Origin: an uncultured Shewanella sp.
Lineage (GTDB): Bacteria; Pseudomonadota; Gammaproteobacteria; Enterobacterales; Shewanellaceae
DNA length: 64,000 nucleotides
Direction: 5' to 3'
NCBI RefSeq assembly: GCF_947497935.1
Contig: NZ_CANMIO010000016.1
Coordinates: forward strand, 34,260 to 98,259
Shown: positions 17,482 through 26,857 of the stretch, piece by piece
Position numbering within the stretch: position 1 is the first letter of the stretch
Layout of the letters: the number at the start of each line of letters is the position of its first letter
Notes under the pieces: model-generated
Told to the model about the DNA's origin: nothing
The model's input: only the letters and a program-made list of their open reading frames with translations
Databases searched by the model: none
Translations under genes and position numbers: made by a program

Positions 17482-18501
17482 ATGTTAACCTTGCGAAATA
17501 AGTGCATTCTTCTTAGCTTATTGCTATCCAGCCTAGCGTTGCTCACTCTCGCCTCACCATACGCTTTCGCGGCTAATCGAAGCATTGAAGCAACCGCACA
17601 CTTAACCACGCCTTTTAGCATTCCACGCAGTCATACTGTACAAATTAACGATGAAGCACGTACCTATAGGCTCTATGTTAAGCTACCTAAAGGTTATAAA
17701 GCCTCTGCGAACAAAGATCTCCAATATCCGGTGATTTATCTTACTGATGCCATGTATACCTTTCAGATCATGTCTGGTGTGACCCGCTTTCCGATGAACT
17801 CAAAGCAGATGGCACCAGCCATTATTGTGGGGATCTCTTGGGAGCTTGGGCTGAAAAGTGATCATAGTCGAGTCAGGGACTACACACCTACGGTAGACAC
17901 TAGCTGGAAAAAAGCCACTGGCGGCGCCGACAGACATTTACACTTTTTAAAGACTAAAATTATCCCCTATATAGAGCAGAACTACCGCACAAATCCCCAG
18001 CAGCGCACCTATATTGGTAACTCTTTAGGTGGCCTATTTGGCGCTTATATACTGTTAAAGCAGCCAGATCTCTTTACTAACTACCTGTTAGGTAGCCCTT
18101 CTTTTTGGTGGCATGAACGCTGGGTTTTGACTCAATTTGCAAAGAATATCAATTCACTCCAGGGGATAGGTGCAAATGTCTTTATCGGTATCGGTGCACT
18201 TGAGCATAACGGTAAAGGCGGAGACTCACAGCACAATATGGTGGCCGATGCGCAGCACTTTAAGGCATTGCTAAACAATGTTGCAATCGGTAACCCAGCT
18301 TTTGACAGCAAACTATTGATTATCAATGAGGCTCACCACGCCACAGCCTTTGCTACCACGGCTATTCATGGCATGGATTGGTTGTTTAACACCCAACAAG
18401 GAAAGAGTCTTCAGGGCTCGAAAGATCCTGCTGACAACAAGGCCTTAAATGGCGCTAAGCAGTTAACGCCTATACCGGCAAGCACTACAGAGAAGTTCTA
18501 A
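17482..18501 (+). CDS. Exported alpha/beta-hydrolase esterase (esterase D / IroE-like)
   Basis: This 339-residue protein has a signal peptide (cleavage near YAFA, residue 30). It has the esterase-D fold seen in IroE/Fes-type and feruloyl esterases: the nucleophile elbow GNSLGG at about residue 180, a LLGSPSFWWHE segment after it, and a probable catalytic histidine in NEAHHATA near residue 287. It probably hydrolyses a small ester in the periplasm or outside the cell. No siderophore genes adjoin, so a siderophore substrate is not supported. The gene is monocistronic. Confidence 0.8.
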   Translation: MLTLRNKCILLSLLLSSLALLTLASPYAFAANRSIEATAHLTTPFSIPRSHTVQINDEARTYRLYVKLPKGYKASANKDLQYPVIYLTDAMYTFQIMSGVTRFPMNSKQMAPAIIVGISWELGLKSDHSRVRDYTPTVDTSWKKATGGADRHLHFLKTKIIPYIEQNYRTNPQQRTYIGNSLGGLFGAYILLKQPDLFTNYLLGSPSFWWHERWVLTQFAKNINSLQGIGANVFIGIGALEHNGKGGDSQHNMVADAQHFKALLNNVAIGNPAFDSKLLIINEAHHATAFATTAIHGMDWLFNTQQGKSLQGSKDPADNKALNGAKQLTPIPASTTEKF

Positions 18502-18547
18502 ATCAAGGTGTTATAGACAGTCGTTCTATAACATAATGTAAGACGGG

Positions 18548-19078
18548 TTAGCCGGTATTCCGCTGTTCAATCTTTAAGATGCAGGGAGTTTTTATCACCA
18601 CCTTTTCACGCTTATACACCAGCTCGTGCTCATACCAATGTATGTATAAACGCAGCTCGATATTGTCGTTAAATCGATTGCTATTATAGAAGTCTCGATA
18701 GCAGCGACTGTGCGCTAAGTAACCACCGTGATAGAGCTTTAGTAAACGCTGACCGATGTGAATTTCACGAAAATCGATTCCATTAGCGCTATGGTGAGGA
18801 AAGCGATATTCCCCATAGCGGTAGATGCCATCCAGCACTTCAATATTTTTGCCCTTGGTCAACAGCGAGCTTATTTGCAGTGCATCGACTCGGCTCGTCA
18901 AGCACAAGCCGGTAAGCGCCACGCAACAGACCACAGCTAGGCTGCAACGCAGGAACCCTTGCGGTTTAAGCCTGCACACCAGCAGCCATACCAGTAATAT
19001 TGATGCTGAAACCAGCAGTAACGCAAGCTCATAATCGGCCCACTGCCCCGCTTCATAAGCGATAACCCAAGCTGACAT
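18548..19078 (-). CDS. Membrane protein of unknown function
   Basis: I do not recognise this family. The protein of about 176 residues starts at an ATG preceded by a strong GGAGGG ribosome-binding site; the frame stays open upstream to 19105 but without such a signal. It has two hydrophobic helices near the N terminus (about 18-35 and 45-63) and then a soluble domain of about 110 residues, with many aromatic and basic residues. A loop with cysteine and tyrosine (SRCYRDFYNSNRF) is notable. The soluble part is probably periplasmic. It converges with the esterase gene. Confidence 0.6.
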   Translation of the reverse strand: MSAWVIAYEAGQWADYELALLLVSASILLVWLLVCRLKPQGFLRCSLAVVCCVALTGLCLTSRVDALQISSLLTKGKNIEVLDGIYRYGEYRFPHHSANGIDFREIHIGQRLLKLYHGGYLAHSRCYRDFYNSNRFNDNIELRLYIHWYEHELVYKREKVVIKTPCILKIEQRNTG

Positions 19079-19294
19079 CAATCCCTCCGTAGTAATCAAA
19101 TCCATTTGTTACTTTTGGCTTAGATAGCACCTAAGACACAGACCTCGATAAAGCCGCTATCTCAGCATAGCCAACCAAGATGTCACTTCTATGACCCTTA
19201 ACTATGGTTAGCGACAACAGTAAGTATAGTCAGGGATCTTCGAATCGTTGCGATATCAAAGTAGCTATGAGGCGAAACACACCAGTATTTCAAC

Positions 19295-19330
19295 CATAAA
19301 AAAACGCCTCGAAAAAGGCGTTTTTTTATG
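19295..19330 (-). terminator. Terminator downstream of ubiA
   Basis: The stem-loop with core CGCCTC...AAGGCG is flanked by an A run and a T run, giving a rho-independent terminator readable on both strands. It lies 14 bp after the ubiA stop. Confidence 0.88.
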
Positions 19331-19343
19331 GTTAGGCAAGCAG

Positions 19344-20210
19344 TTAACCAATAATTAAGTAGTCCAGAACCAAGGCGCTAAACAACACCATGCCGGCCCA
19401 GTTATTATTTAGAAATGCCGTGAAGCAAGGTCCACGTTCGCGACCATGGATAAGCTTCTGCTGGTAAAGAGCAAAACCGATAAAGGCCAAGATACCAACT
19501 ACATAAATAGCGCCGCGATCTGCAACCATGCCAGCAATGATAAAGCAGCTTAGAGCCGCTAGCTGAAAAGCCCCGATGATATGTCTGTCATATCGGCCAA
19601 ATAGGATCGCTGTCGACTTGATGCCAACCTTTAAATCATCATCTCTATCAACCATGGCATACATGGTGTCGTAAGCTACCGTCCAGCACCAGTTAGCGGC
19701 AAATAACCACCAAGCCTCTACCGGAACCGTTCCCGTCTGCGCGGCATAAGCCATAGGGATTGACCAACTCCATACTGTGCCCAAAAACATCTGCGGCATA
19801 TTGGTATAGCGTTTGGTGAAGGGGTAAATAATGGTAAGAATGATACCGACAACCGACAACTGTACTACTAACGGATTAAGCATCAGCACTAGGCAAAATG
19901 AAAACAAGGCTACAGCTAAAAACAGTAACAAGGCTTCTTTACTGGAAACCTCACCGCTAGCTAGTGGCCGTGCTTTGGTGCGCTCAACATGGGCATCGAG
20001 ATCCCTATCGGCATAGTCATTAATAATGCAGCCGCAAGCTCGCATCGAGAATACGCCAATCACAAAAATAATAAACACTTTAAGATCTGGCAAACCACCA
20101 GCGGCAAAGGTCAGAGCCATCAAACATGGCCACATTAATAACAAGGTACCAATGGGACGGTCCATACGCGCGAGTCGCATATAAACGTCTAGTTTATCCC
20201 TTAAATTCAT
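19344..20210 (-). CDS. ubiA: 4-hydroxybenzoate polyprenyltransferase UbiA
   Basis: The 288-residue membrane protein has the two Asp-rich motifs of UbiA prenyltransferases, NDYADRDLD (about 65-73) and DRDDDLKVG (about 189-197), and about nine helices. The segment RPIGTLLLMWPCLMAL at the N terminus is typical of UbiA proper. It attaches the octaprenyl chain to 4-hydroxybenzoate, the first membrane step of ubiquinone synthesis. No ubiC precedes it in this window; the upstream 209 bp contain the uvrD terminator, so ubiA has its own promoter. Confidence 0.95.
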   Translation of the reverse strand: MNLRDKLDVYMRLARMDRPIGTLLLMWPCLMALTFAAGGLPDLKVFIIFVIGVFSMRACGCIINDYADRDLDAHVERTKARPLASGEVSSKEALLLFLAVALFSFCLVLMLNPLVVQLSVVGIILTIIYPFTKRYTNMPQMFLGTVWSWSIPMAYAAQTGTVPVEAWWLFAANWCWTVAYDTMYAMVDRDDDLKVGIKSTAILFGRYDRHIIGAFQLAALSCFIIAGMVADRGAIYVVGILAFIGFALYQQKLIHGRERGPCFTAFLNNNWAGMVLFSALVLDYLIIG

Positions 20211-20332
20211 GATTAGGCTCTCCTACAACGTCTTCGGCCTTTAGTTTTGTAACCGCATTATGACTGAGCTGTAACAGTATTCAACCAGTATTGAGATAAA
20301 TAAAATTGATGCTTGTTTTATGCACTAAAAAA

Positions 20333-20358
20333 TAAGGCTGAGCACAGTGCTCAGCCTT
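20333..20358 (-). terminator. Terminator downstream of uvrD
   Basis: The perfect palindromic stem AAGGCTGAGCAC / GTGCTCAGCCTT is followed on the minus strand by TATTTTTT. It lies about 60 bp after the uvrD stop. Confidence 0.88.
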
Positions 20359-20419
20359 ATATTTGCATGATCGTTAATCACGTAATATCCAAGCCGCTAT
20401 CTTTAACTGCTTCGCCAAA

Positions 20420-22585
20420 TTACACCTTTTCTAAACGTGCGTAAGCGATCACTAACCACTTACTGCCCACGTCGAAAAAGTTAACCTGAATACGCGCCTG
20501 TGCACCACTACCCTCGTAGTTAGTCACAGTGCCTTCACCAAATTTAGGGTGCATCACACGCTGACCAATCTTAAAGCCTGATTCGTTAAACGCGCTATCT
20601 TGCTTACTAAAGCGACTGCTGACTGCCGGTGCTGAAACCTGAGTTCGCATACGAATTTCCTGCACATATTGCTCAGGAATTTCTTTTACAAAACGTGATG
20701 GTCTAGCGAAGCTTTCACGGCCATAGATGCGTCTCGACTCGGCATAGGTGATATACAGCTTTTGCATGGCGCGGGTCATACCCACGTAGCAGAGACGGCG
20801 CTCCTCATCGAGACGATCACCCTCATCGATTGCCATCTGGCTTGGGAATAAACCTTCTTCCACGCCCGCCATAAATACCATTGGAAACTCAAGGCCCTTT
20901 GCCGAGTGCAACGTCATTAATTGCACCGCATCGGTAAACTCATCGGCCTGACCTTCACCCGCTTCTAGCGCCGCGTGAGACAAGAAGGCATTGAGCTCGC
21001 CCATGTCTTCAATCTCTTCAGGCATCACAAAGCTGCGAGCGGCTGTCACTAATTCTTCTAAGTTCTCTACACGTGCACGAGCTTTTTCACTCTTCTCAGC
21101 TTCATACATCGCTTTTAGACCCGATGTTTGGATCACGTGATCTGTCATGCGGTGTAAGGATTGCTCGTCAGTATCCATTCTCATGGCGACAATTAAATCC
21201 ATGAAGCCACGCACGGCATTGGCAGCGCGGCCGTTAAGGACTTTTTCTTCCAGTAAGCGAATACTCGCTTCCCACAAGGTCATCTCTTGCTGACGCGCAG
21301 TTGTACGTATTATCTCTAAGGTGCGATCGCCAATACCACGAGTTGGGGTATTCACAACGCGTTCAAACGCTGCGTCGTCATTCTTGTTATTGATGAGACG
21401 CAGATAGCCCATGGCGTCTTTAATCTCTTGGCGTTCGAAGAAACGCAGACCGCCATAGATCCGGTAAGCAATACCTTTGTGCAGTAAGGCTTCTTCCAGT
21501 ACCCGTGACTGAGCATTAGAGCGATATAAGATGGCGCAATCTTCTAACTTGCCGCCTTCATCTTGCCAATCGGTGATACGCCCAACGATAAAGCGCGCCT
21601 CATCCATCTCGTTAAAGGCGCAGTAAAGTCCAATCGGCTCACCGTCTTTGTCGTCGGTCCACAGCTTCTTACCCATACGATCTGGGTTATTGGCAATCAG
21701 CTCGTTCGAGGCATTTAGAATATTACCACTCGAGCGATAATTCTGTTCCAAACGAATGGTTTGCGCCGCTGGGAAGTCGGCTAAGAACTTATGCAAGTTC
21801 TCCACCTGAGCGCCGCGCCAGCCGTAAATAGACTGATCGTCATCACCAACAATCATCACATTGGCAGTCGAACCTGCAAGTACACGGATCCACGCATATT
21901 GAATGGCGTTAGTATCTTGGAACTCGTCCACAAGAATATGCTTAAATCTATCTTGGTAATGGTCAAGAATATGTGGCTTGTTGAGCCAAAGCTCATGGGC
22001 TCTAAGCAGGATCTCCGCAAAATCTACCAAACCGGCGCGATCGCATGAATCTTGATAAATTTGATAAATCTTCAGTAAATTTTGCTCAATCGGAAAGCCG
22101 CCGGCATCGATATGCGATGGGCGTAGACCTAAGTCCTTCTTACCATTGATGTAGCCCTGAGCTTGTCTTGGCGGATATTGCTTCTCGTCCAAGTTAAGGC
22201 TTTTAAGAATACGTTTGATCAGACGCAGTTGATCGTCTGAGTCTAAGATTTGGAAACTCTCAGGCAGATTAGCATCTTTATAATGGGTGCGTAGCAAACG
22301 GTGTGCTAAACCGTGGAAAGTGCCTATCCACATGCGGCTCATATTGCCACCAGCAACCTTTTCAACACGCTCACGCATCTCTTTTGCCGCTTTATTGGTA
22401 AAAGTTACCGCTAAAATCGCATAAGGGCTTTGCTGTTCAACCTGCATCAACCAGGCAATTCTGTGGGTGAGCACCCGCGTTTTGCCACTACCCGCACCCG
22501 CTAATACCAGCATGCTAGATTGCGGTGCACCAACAGCTTCACGCTGCTTGTCGTTTAGGCCGTCTAGTAAAGATGATACGTCCAT
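20420..22585 (-). CDS. uvrD: DNA helicase II, UvrD
   Basis: The protein is 721 residues from the chosen start, the usual length for UvrD. It has SF1A helicase motifs in order: Q-motif LNDKQREAV, Walker A GAGSGKTR (about 29-36), Ia TFTNKAAKEMRER, II VDEFQDTN, III GDDDQSIYGWRGA, IV QNYRSSGNIL, V LMTLHSAKGLEF and VI VGMTRAM. A C-terminal Tudor-like domain (GQRVMHPKFGEGTV) follows. It unwinds DNA 3' to 5' in nucleotide excision and mismatch repair. The ATG at 22585 follows GGAGGCAATA; an in-frame TTG at 22597 overlaps that ribosome-binding site and is therefore rejected. Confidence 0.97.
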   Translation of the reverse strand: MDVSSLLDGLNDKQREAVGAPQSSMLVLAGAGSGKTRVLTHRIAWLMQVEQQSPYAILAVTFTNKAAKEMRERVEKVAGGNMSRMWIGTFHGLAHRLLRTHYKDANLPESFQILDSDDQLRLIKRILKSLNLDEKQYPPRQAQGYINGKKDLGLRPSHIDAGGFPIEQNLLKIYQIYQDSCDRAGLVDFAEILLRAHELWLNKPHILDHYQDRFKHILVDEFQDTNAIQYAWIRVLAGSTANVMIVGDDDQSIYGWRGAQVENLHKFLADFPAAQTIRLEQNYRSSGNILNASNELIANNPDRMGKKLWTDDKDGEPIGLYCAFNEMDEARFIVGRITDWQDEGGKLEDCAILYRSNAQSRVLEEALLHKGIAYRIYGGLRFFERQEIKDAMGYLRLINNKNDDAAFERVVNTPTRGIGDRTLEIIRTTARQQEMTLWEASIRLLEEKVLNGRAANAVRGFMDLIVAMRMDTDEQSLHRMTDHVIQTSGLKAMYEAEKSEKARARVENLEELVTAARSFVMPEEIEDMGELNAFLSHAALEAGEGQADEFTDAVQLMTLHSAKGLEFPMVFMAGVEEGLFPSQMAIDEGDRLDEERRLCYVGMTRAMQKLYITYAESRRIYGRESFARPSRFVKEIPEQYVQEIRMRTQVSAPAVSSRFSKQDSAFNESGFKIGQRVMHPKFGEGTVTNYEGSGAQARIQVNFFDVGSKWLVIAYARLEKV

Positions 22586-22729
22586 TATTGCCTCCAAAAA
22601 ATCAGGCGGGCAGTATAACAGAAGCGAGGAACTCGGGGATAGAATAAGCGAAGTTGTAGTCGGGTTAAATTGATAAGAAATGAGATTGCCGAAGCCAATA
22701 GCCGCTTCGGCGATTAAGCCTAGATAGGC

Positions 22730-23083
22730 TTATGCTTTCTCAGCTGCGACCACAGAGATCTCAACTAATAGTGCGTCACGAGCCATCTTAGCTTCAACAC
22801 ATGCGCGAGCAGGTGCGTAACCTTCTGGCACCCATGCATCCCAAACTGCGTTCATTTCAGCAAAATACTGCATATCTTTAATATAAATGGTAGCCGATAA
22901 GATGTGCTCTCTATCGCTGCCAGCTTGCTCGAGTAGAGTATCGACCTTTTCAAGCATGGTACGGGTTTGCTCGGTAATATCTTGCTCAGCATCTTTAGCC
23001 ACCTGACCACATAGATAGATGGTGCCGTTATGCTTAACGATGCGGCTCATGCGAGTAGCGGTTTCAATTCTCTCAATCGTCAT
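22730..23083 (-). CDS. RidA/YjgF/YER057c-family protein
   Basis: The 117-residue protein belongs to the RidA superfamily: it has GTIYLCGQVAKDAEQDITEQTRTMLEKVD in the N-terminal half and YAPARACVEAKMARDALLVEISVVA at the C terminus. The arginine of the PARAxVE motif, the residue that in RidA binds the 2-imino acid, is present. RidA itself deaminates reactive enamines/imines. This one looks closer to the Rid subfamilies with a variant glycine/serine region, so imine deaminase activity is likely but not certain. It is monocistronic. A weak hairpin (22688-22711) lies downstream. Confidence 0.85.
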   Translation of the reverse strand: MTIERIETATRMSRIVKHNGTIYLCGQVAKDAEQDITEQTRTMLEKVDTLLEQAGSDREHILSATIYIKDMQYFAEMNAVWDAWVPEGYAPARACVEAKMARDALLVEISVVAAEKA

Positions 23084-23473
23084 ATTTAACTCTTTTGCTC
23101 AATTAATTGCGGTAATCAGTACAATTCTAAATAAGATCACATCGATTAGCATCTGATTTATCTATGAAAAATTTTTAAGGCTCTAGCATATGCTTTGTTA
23201 CACTTAAGCAGATTTACCATTTAATGATTTAAGTCCTATACTTAGTAGCAATGTGATCAACGGATTTGATTTCTAAACTTTTAAAGGATTAAAAATGAAT
23301 TATCTAATACCTCAAAAAAATAGCCCTGCAAACATTCTCCTACACTGCTTACACACATAACCTTAGACCTCTCTCCTTAACCTCATTCTCAGCTTGCAGC
23401 CATCAACAAGCTTAGTCCGAGTTAATTTAAACGATAGAGATAAAGCTTCATTGTCAAACTGTGGGTGTGATGT
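23084..23473 (+). other. Intergenic region with a possible 21-residue leader ORF at 23295-23360
   Basis: No established gene lies between ridA and the GGDEF-EAL gene. An ATG at 23295, preceded by AAAGGATTAAAA (a fair ribosome-binding site), opens a 21-codon frame that stops at 23360, about 110 bp before the GGDEF-EAL start. It could encode a leader or small protein, but its length gives no statistical support. Confidence 0.25.
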
Positions 23474-25552
23474 ATGCAAATCAGAAAAAATTTTACGATA
23501 AAGCCATGGCATCTTTGCCTTCTAATGACAATTTTAACCGTTACATTAGGCATGCTTTGGGTCTTTAGCTCTCCATCACAAAGCACTGAAGTACTGATAA
23601 TTATTCCCTTACTCTTTTCGACCAATATCGCCCTCCTAGGCGTTTTTTGGCTGCATTTTTATCCCAAACTATCCAAGATACCTGTGCCAAATAATGAGAG
23701 TTCGGCTGATATTGAACAATTCCCTAACCCTCAATTTAATGCCGCTAAGTTGCACTCATTAACACAATTAAAAACAAAGCGAGAGCAACGCAGTAAACAC
23801 CAAGCGTTCAAAACTGACCAAGAGCAAGCCCTAGAAGAGATGCAAAAAAATAATCCACTTCTTAAGGCTGTTTTAGAGTCGGCCGCGGTTGCTATTTATG
23901 CCATCGACGATAAAGGAAAGTGCATCTTTGCCAACCCAATATGTGCTCAATTACTCGGGTACTCTAGCCCTGCACAACTACTGAATTTCAATATGCACGA
24001 GCTGATCTATCAAAATAGAGCTTCTACTGAAATGCAGCTTCCACTCGGTAATGGAGAGGTTAAAGAGGATATTTTTTGGCGAGCCGACGGCAGCAGCTTC
24101 CCTGTCGATTACAAATCACAACCTCTTGCGCTAGAGAACAGCAGACAGGGTGCGGTGATCTCTTTTTATGACAATAGTGAGCGCCGGGAAGCGGAAGCAC
24201 TTATTCGCCATCAGGCTCATTACGATACCTTAACCGATCTGCCTAACCGGTTTTCAGCACTAAAACGGCTCGAGCAGTTAGTCGAAGCCAGTAAGAGAAG
24301 CGGCCAGAAGATTGCAGTTATCTTTCTCGATTTAGATGACTTTAAGAAGATTAACGACTCCTTAGGCCATGAAGCGGGTGACCAACTACTTATCAGCGCA
24401 TCAAAGCGTTTACTTAATGCCACTAGAGCCGAAGATACAGTAGGCCGCCTAGGAGGGGATGAATTCATTATATTGCTCGATGATCTATCGTGTGCCTGCG
24501 ACGCCCAACCTCTAGCAGAGAATTTAATTGGCGGATTTAGAAAGCCTTTCTATATAGATAATCGCCAGCTAGTACTAACTGCCAGTATTGGTATCGCCAT
24601 CTACCCCAATGACGGTGAAACACCATCCGAGCTATTACGAAATGCCGATTCAGCCATGTATCACACCAAAAGTATTGGCCGAAATACTTACTCCTACTTC
24701 ACTCATGCGATGAATAAAGAGGTATCACGTCGCCTTGCAATTGAAGAGCAGATCCATGGAGCCTTAGAGCGGGGAGAGCTACAAGCTCATTTTCAAATTC
24801 AACTCGATATCCGAGATGGCAGTATCATGGGCGCCGAAGCCCTACTACGCTGGAATAATCCAATCCTAGGAAACGTATCACCTGCCGAGTTCATTCCCAT
24901 TGCCGAGCAGACGGGAGTAATTGAGTCGATGGGAGAATTTATTCTTAAATGTGCCCTAGAGGCAGCTCACACTTGGCAAAAGCAATTTAATGACAAGTTT
25001 AGAGTCGCCATTAACCTTTCACCAAGGCAATTTAGAAACCCTAATCTAGTCCAAATCATCACAGACCAAGTCAAAAAATTCGGCATGACCACCGACGCGC
25101 TAGAGCTTGAAATAACCGAAGGTGTACTACTGAGTGGCCACGCCTATACTTTAGATGCCCTTAAGCAACTAAGTAATGCTGGTTTCTGCATCTCCATGGA
25201 TGATTTTGGTACAGGTTATTCTTCACTAAGTTATCTCAGAACATACCCATTTCAGATCCTCAAAATTGATCGCAGCTTCATTAACGATATGAACAAGGAC
25301 AGTAAGAGTAACGAGCTAATCATCGCCACTATCGAGATGGCTCATGCTTTAGGGATCAGAGTCATTGCCGAAGGGGTAGAAACTCAAGAGCAATTAGATG
25401 AACTTAGCTTTATGATGTGTGATTATGCTCAAGGCTTTCTAATCAGTAAGGCTGTACCTCTAACGGAGTTACTGAAAATAGGCGCGCACTACAATGAGCT
25501 CCACGAGAACCTATCCACTCAAGAGCACCCCATCCCTTTGACGGCTATGTAG
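23474..25552 (+). CDS. Membrane-anchored PAS-GGDEF-EAL cyclic-di-GMP signalling protein
   Basis: This 692-residue protein has two N-terminal membrane helices (about 13-31 and 39-62), a short coiled linker, a PAS domain (about 125-235), a diguanylate cyclase domain with an intact GGDEF at 327-331, and an EAL phosphodiesterase domain with EAL at 455-457 and DDFGTGYSSLSYL downstream. The RxxD inhibitory site (R318-D321) five residues before GGDEF is present, so the cyclase should be product-inhibited. Both catalytic domains look intact, so it may switch between making and degrading c-di-GMP according to the PAS signal. It is followed directly by the NUDIX-tail tandem array. It has no evident operon partner. 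Confidence 0.93.
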   Translation: MQIRKNFTIKPWHLCLLMTILTVTLGMLWVFSSPSQSTEVLIIIPLLFSTNIALLGVFWLHFYPKLSKIPVPNNESSADIEQFPNPQFNAAKLHSLTQLKTKREQRSKHQAFKTDQEQALEEMQKNNPLLKAVLESAAVAIYAIDDKGKCIFANPICAQLLGYSSPAQLLNFNMHELIYQNRASTEMQLPLGNGEVKEDIFWRADGSSFPVDYKSQPLALENSRQGAVISFYDNSERREAEALIRHQAHYDTLTDLPNRFSALKRLEQLVEASKRSGQKIAVIFLDLDDFKKINDSLGHEAGDQLLISASKRLLNATRAEDTVGRLGGDEFIILLDDLSCACDAQPLAENLIGGFRKPFYIDNRQLVLTASIGIAIYPNDGETPSELLRNADSAMYHTKSIGRNTYSYFTHAMNKEVSRRLAIEEQIHGALERGELQAHFQIQLDIRDGSIMGAEALLRWNNPILGNVSPAEFIPIAEQTGVIESMGEFILKCALEAAHTWQKQFNDKFRVAINLSPRQFRNPNLVQIITDQVKKFGMTTDALELEITEGVLLSGHAYTLDALKQLSNAGFCISMDDFGTGYSSLSYLRTYPFQILKIDRSFINDMNKDSKSNELIIATIEMAHALGIRVIAEGVETQEQLDELSFMMCDYAQGFLISKAVPLTELLKIGAHYNELHENLSTQEHPIPLTAM

Positions 25553-25566
25553 ATGTAATAGAAAGT

Positions 25567-26572
25567 ACCGTCAAAACTTGCGACTAACCACTATGCCGTC
25601 ATAACTAAGGCAATCCTCCACCCTCTGCTTTTGTACCTTAGATCATCTTGAAAGTGACGAGAGTAAGTTTTGATATTCGCAGTTCTATTTATTGAGCAAT
25701 AAAACACCTTAGGGACGTTAATGACAGCAAGCGCCTTAACGCCTGTCAGAACTTACGGCTAACCACTACGCCGTCATAACTAAGGCAATCCTCCACCCTC
25801 TGCTTTTGTACCTTAGATAATCTTGAAAGTGACGAGAGTAAGTTTTGATATTCGCAGTTCTATTTACTGAGCAATAAAACGACCTTAGGGACGTTAATGA
25901 CAGCATGTGCCATAAATCCTGTCAGAACTTGCGACTAACCACTATGCCGTCATAACTAAGGCAATCCTCCACCCGCAGCTTTTGTACCTTAAATAATGTT
26001 GAGAGTATCGAGAGTAAATATTGATATTCGTAGTTCTATTTACTGAGCAATAAAACGACCTTAGGGACGTTAATGACAGCGTGTGCCATGAACCCTGTCA
26101 GAACTTGCGACTAACCACTACGCCGTCATAACTAAGGCAATCCTCCACCCGCAGCTTTTGTACCTTAGAGAATCTTGAAAGTGACGAGAGTAAGTTGTGA
26201 TATTCGCAGTTCTATTTACTGAGCAATAAAACGACCTTAGGGACGTTAATGACAGCATGTGCCATGACCCCTGTCAGAACTTGCGACTAACCACTACGCC
26301 GTCATAACTAAGGCAATCCTCCACCCGCAGCTTTTGCACCTTAGAGAATCTTGAAAGTGACGAGAGTAAGTTTTGATATTCGCAGTTCTATTTACTGAGC
26401 AATAAAACGGCCTTAGGGACGTTAATGACAGCATGTGCCATGAACCCTGTCAGAACTTGCGACTAACCACTACGCCGTCATAACTAAGGCAATCCTCCAC
26501 CCTCTGCTTTTGTACCTTAGATAATCTTGAAAGTGGCGTGTATTGATATTCGCTATGCTCTTCACTAAGGCA
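25567..26572. repeat. Tandem array of ~176-bp units made from the 3' end of the NUDIX gene
   Basis: The shared block GTCATAACTAAGGCAATCC recurs at 25598, 25773, 25949, 26125, 26301 and 26477, a period of 175-176 bp with only scattered substitutions. The sixth copy is the 3' end of the NUDIX gene itself. Read on the minus strand in the gene's frame, each complete upstream copy encodes a tail nearly identical to the NUDIX C terminus (ending VEDCLSYDGVVVSRKF and a stop; stops at about 25571, 25746, 25922, 26098 and 26274), preceded by an in-frame stop. The rest of each unit is ~70 bp of linker containing CCTTAGGGACGTTAATGACAG. There are no spacers, so it is not CRISPR. The units are probably untranslated duplicated gene tails. 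Confidence 0.9.
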
Positions 26573-26857
26573 TATGTTGTGAGAGTCATCGAGTTCACAT
26601 AAGAAGATAAAGGCCTGCGAGTCATACGCTTGGTGATAGTAAACACCGGTAAGACATTTAACCTGCACCAGAACCCCTAGCTCTTCTTGGCATTCACGTA
26701 GCAATGCTTGACGAATTGTCTCACCAGGTTCTAGTGCCCCACCAGGCAAACCCCAACTATATTCACCATAGTTAGCTTTGAGTAATAAGACGCATGGCTC
26801 AGCTGTATCTTGCTTAATGATTACTGCATGGCTACTAATACCAATCAGTATAAACAT
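26450..26857 (-). CDS. NUDIX hydrolase with both ends rebuilt by repeats
   Basis: The 135-residue protein contains a complete NUDIX box, GALEPGETIRQALLRECQEELGV (key residues G40, R54, E55, E58, E59), so it should be an active pyrophosphohydrolase; the substrate (ADP-ribose, oxidised nucleotide or other) is not evident. Its start ATG lies in the terminal repeat of a MITE-like element (26839-27102), is preceded directly by an in-frame TAA and has only a weak ribosome-binding site. Its C-terminal ~38 residues (from LSEEHSEYQ) are the unit that is tandemly duplicated downstream. Expression may therefore depend on the inserted element. Confidence 0.82.
   Translation of the reverse strand: MFILIGISSHAVIIKQDTAEPCVLLLKANYGEYSWGLPGGALEPGETIRQALLRECQEELGVLVQVKCLTGVYYHQAYDSQAFIFLCELDDSHNICLSEEHSEYQYTPLSRLSKVQKQRVEDCLSYDGVVVSRKF

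Noticed and set aside
20420..22597. UvrD start at TTG 22597
   Set aside because: This codon overlaps the GGAGG ribosome-binding site of the ATG at 22585, and UvrD proteins start MDVS.
25567..26572. CRISPR array
   Set aside because: The repeat units are ~176 bp, directly adjacent and without variable spacers, and no cas genes are present.
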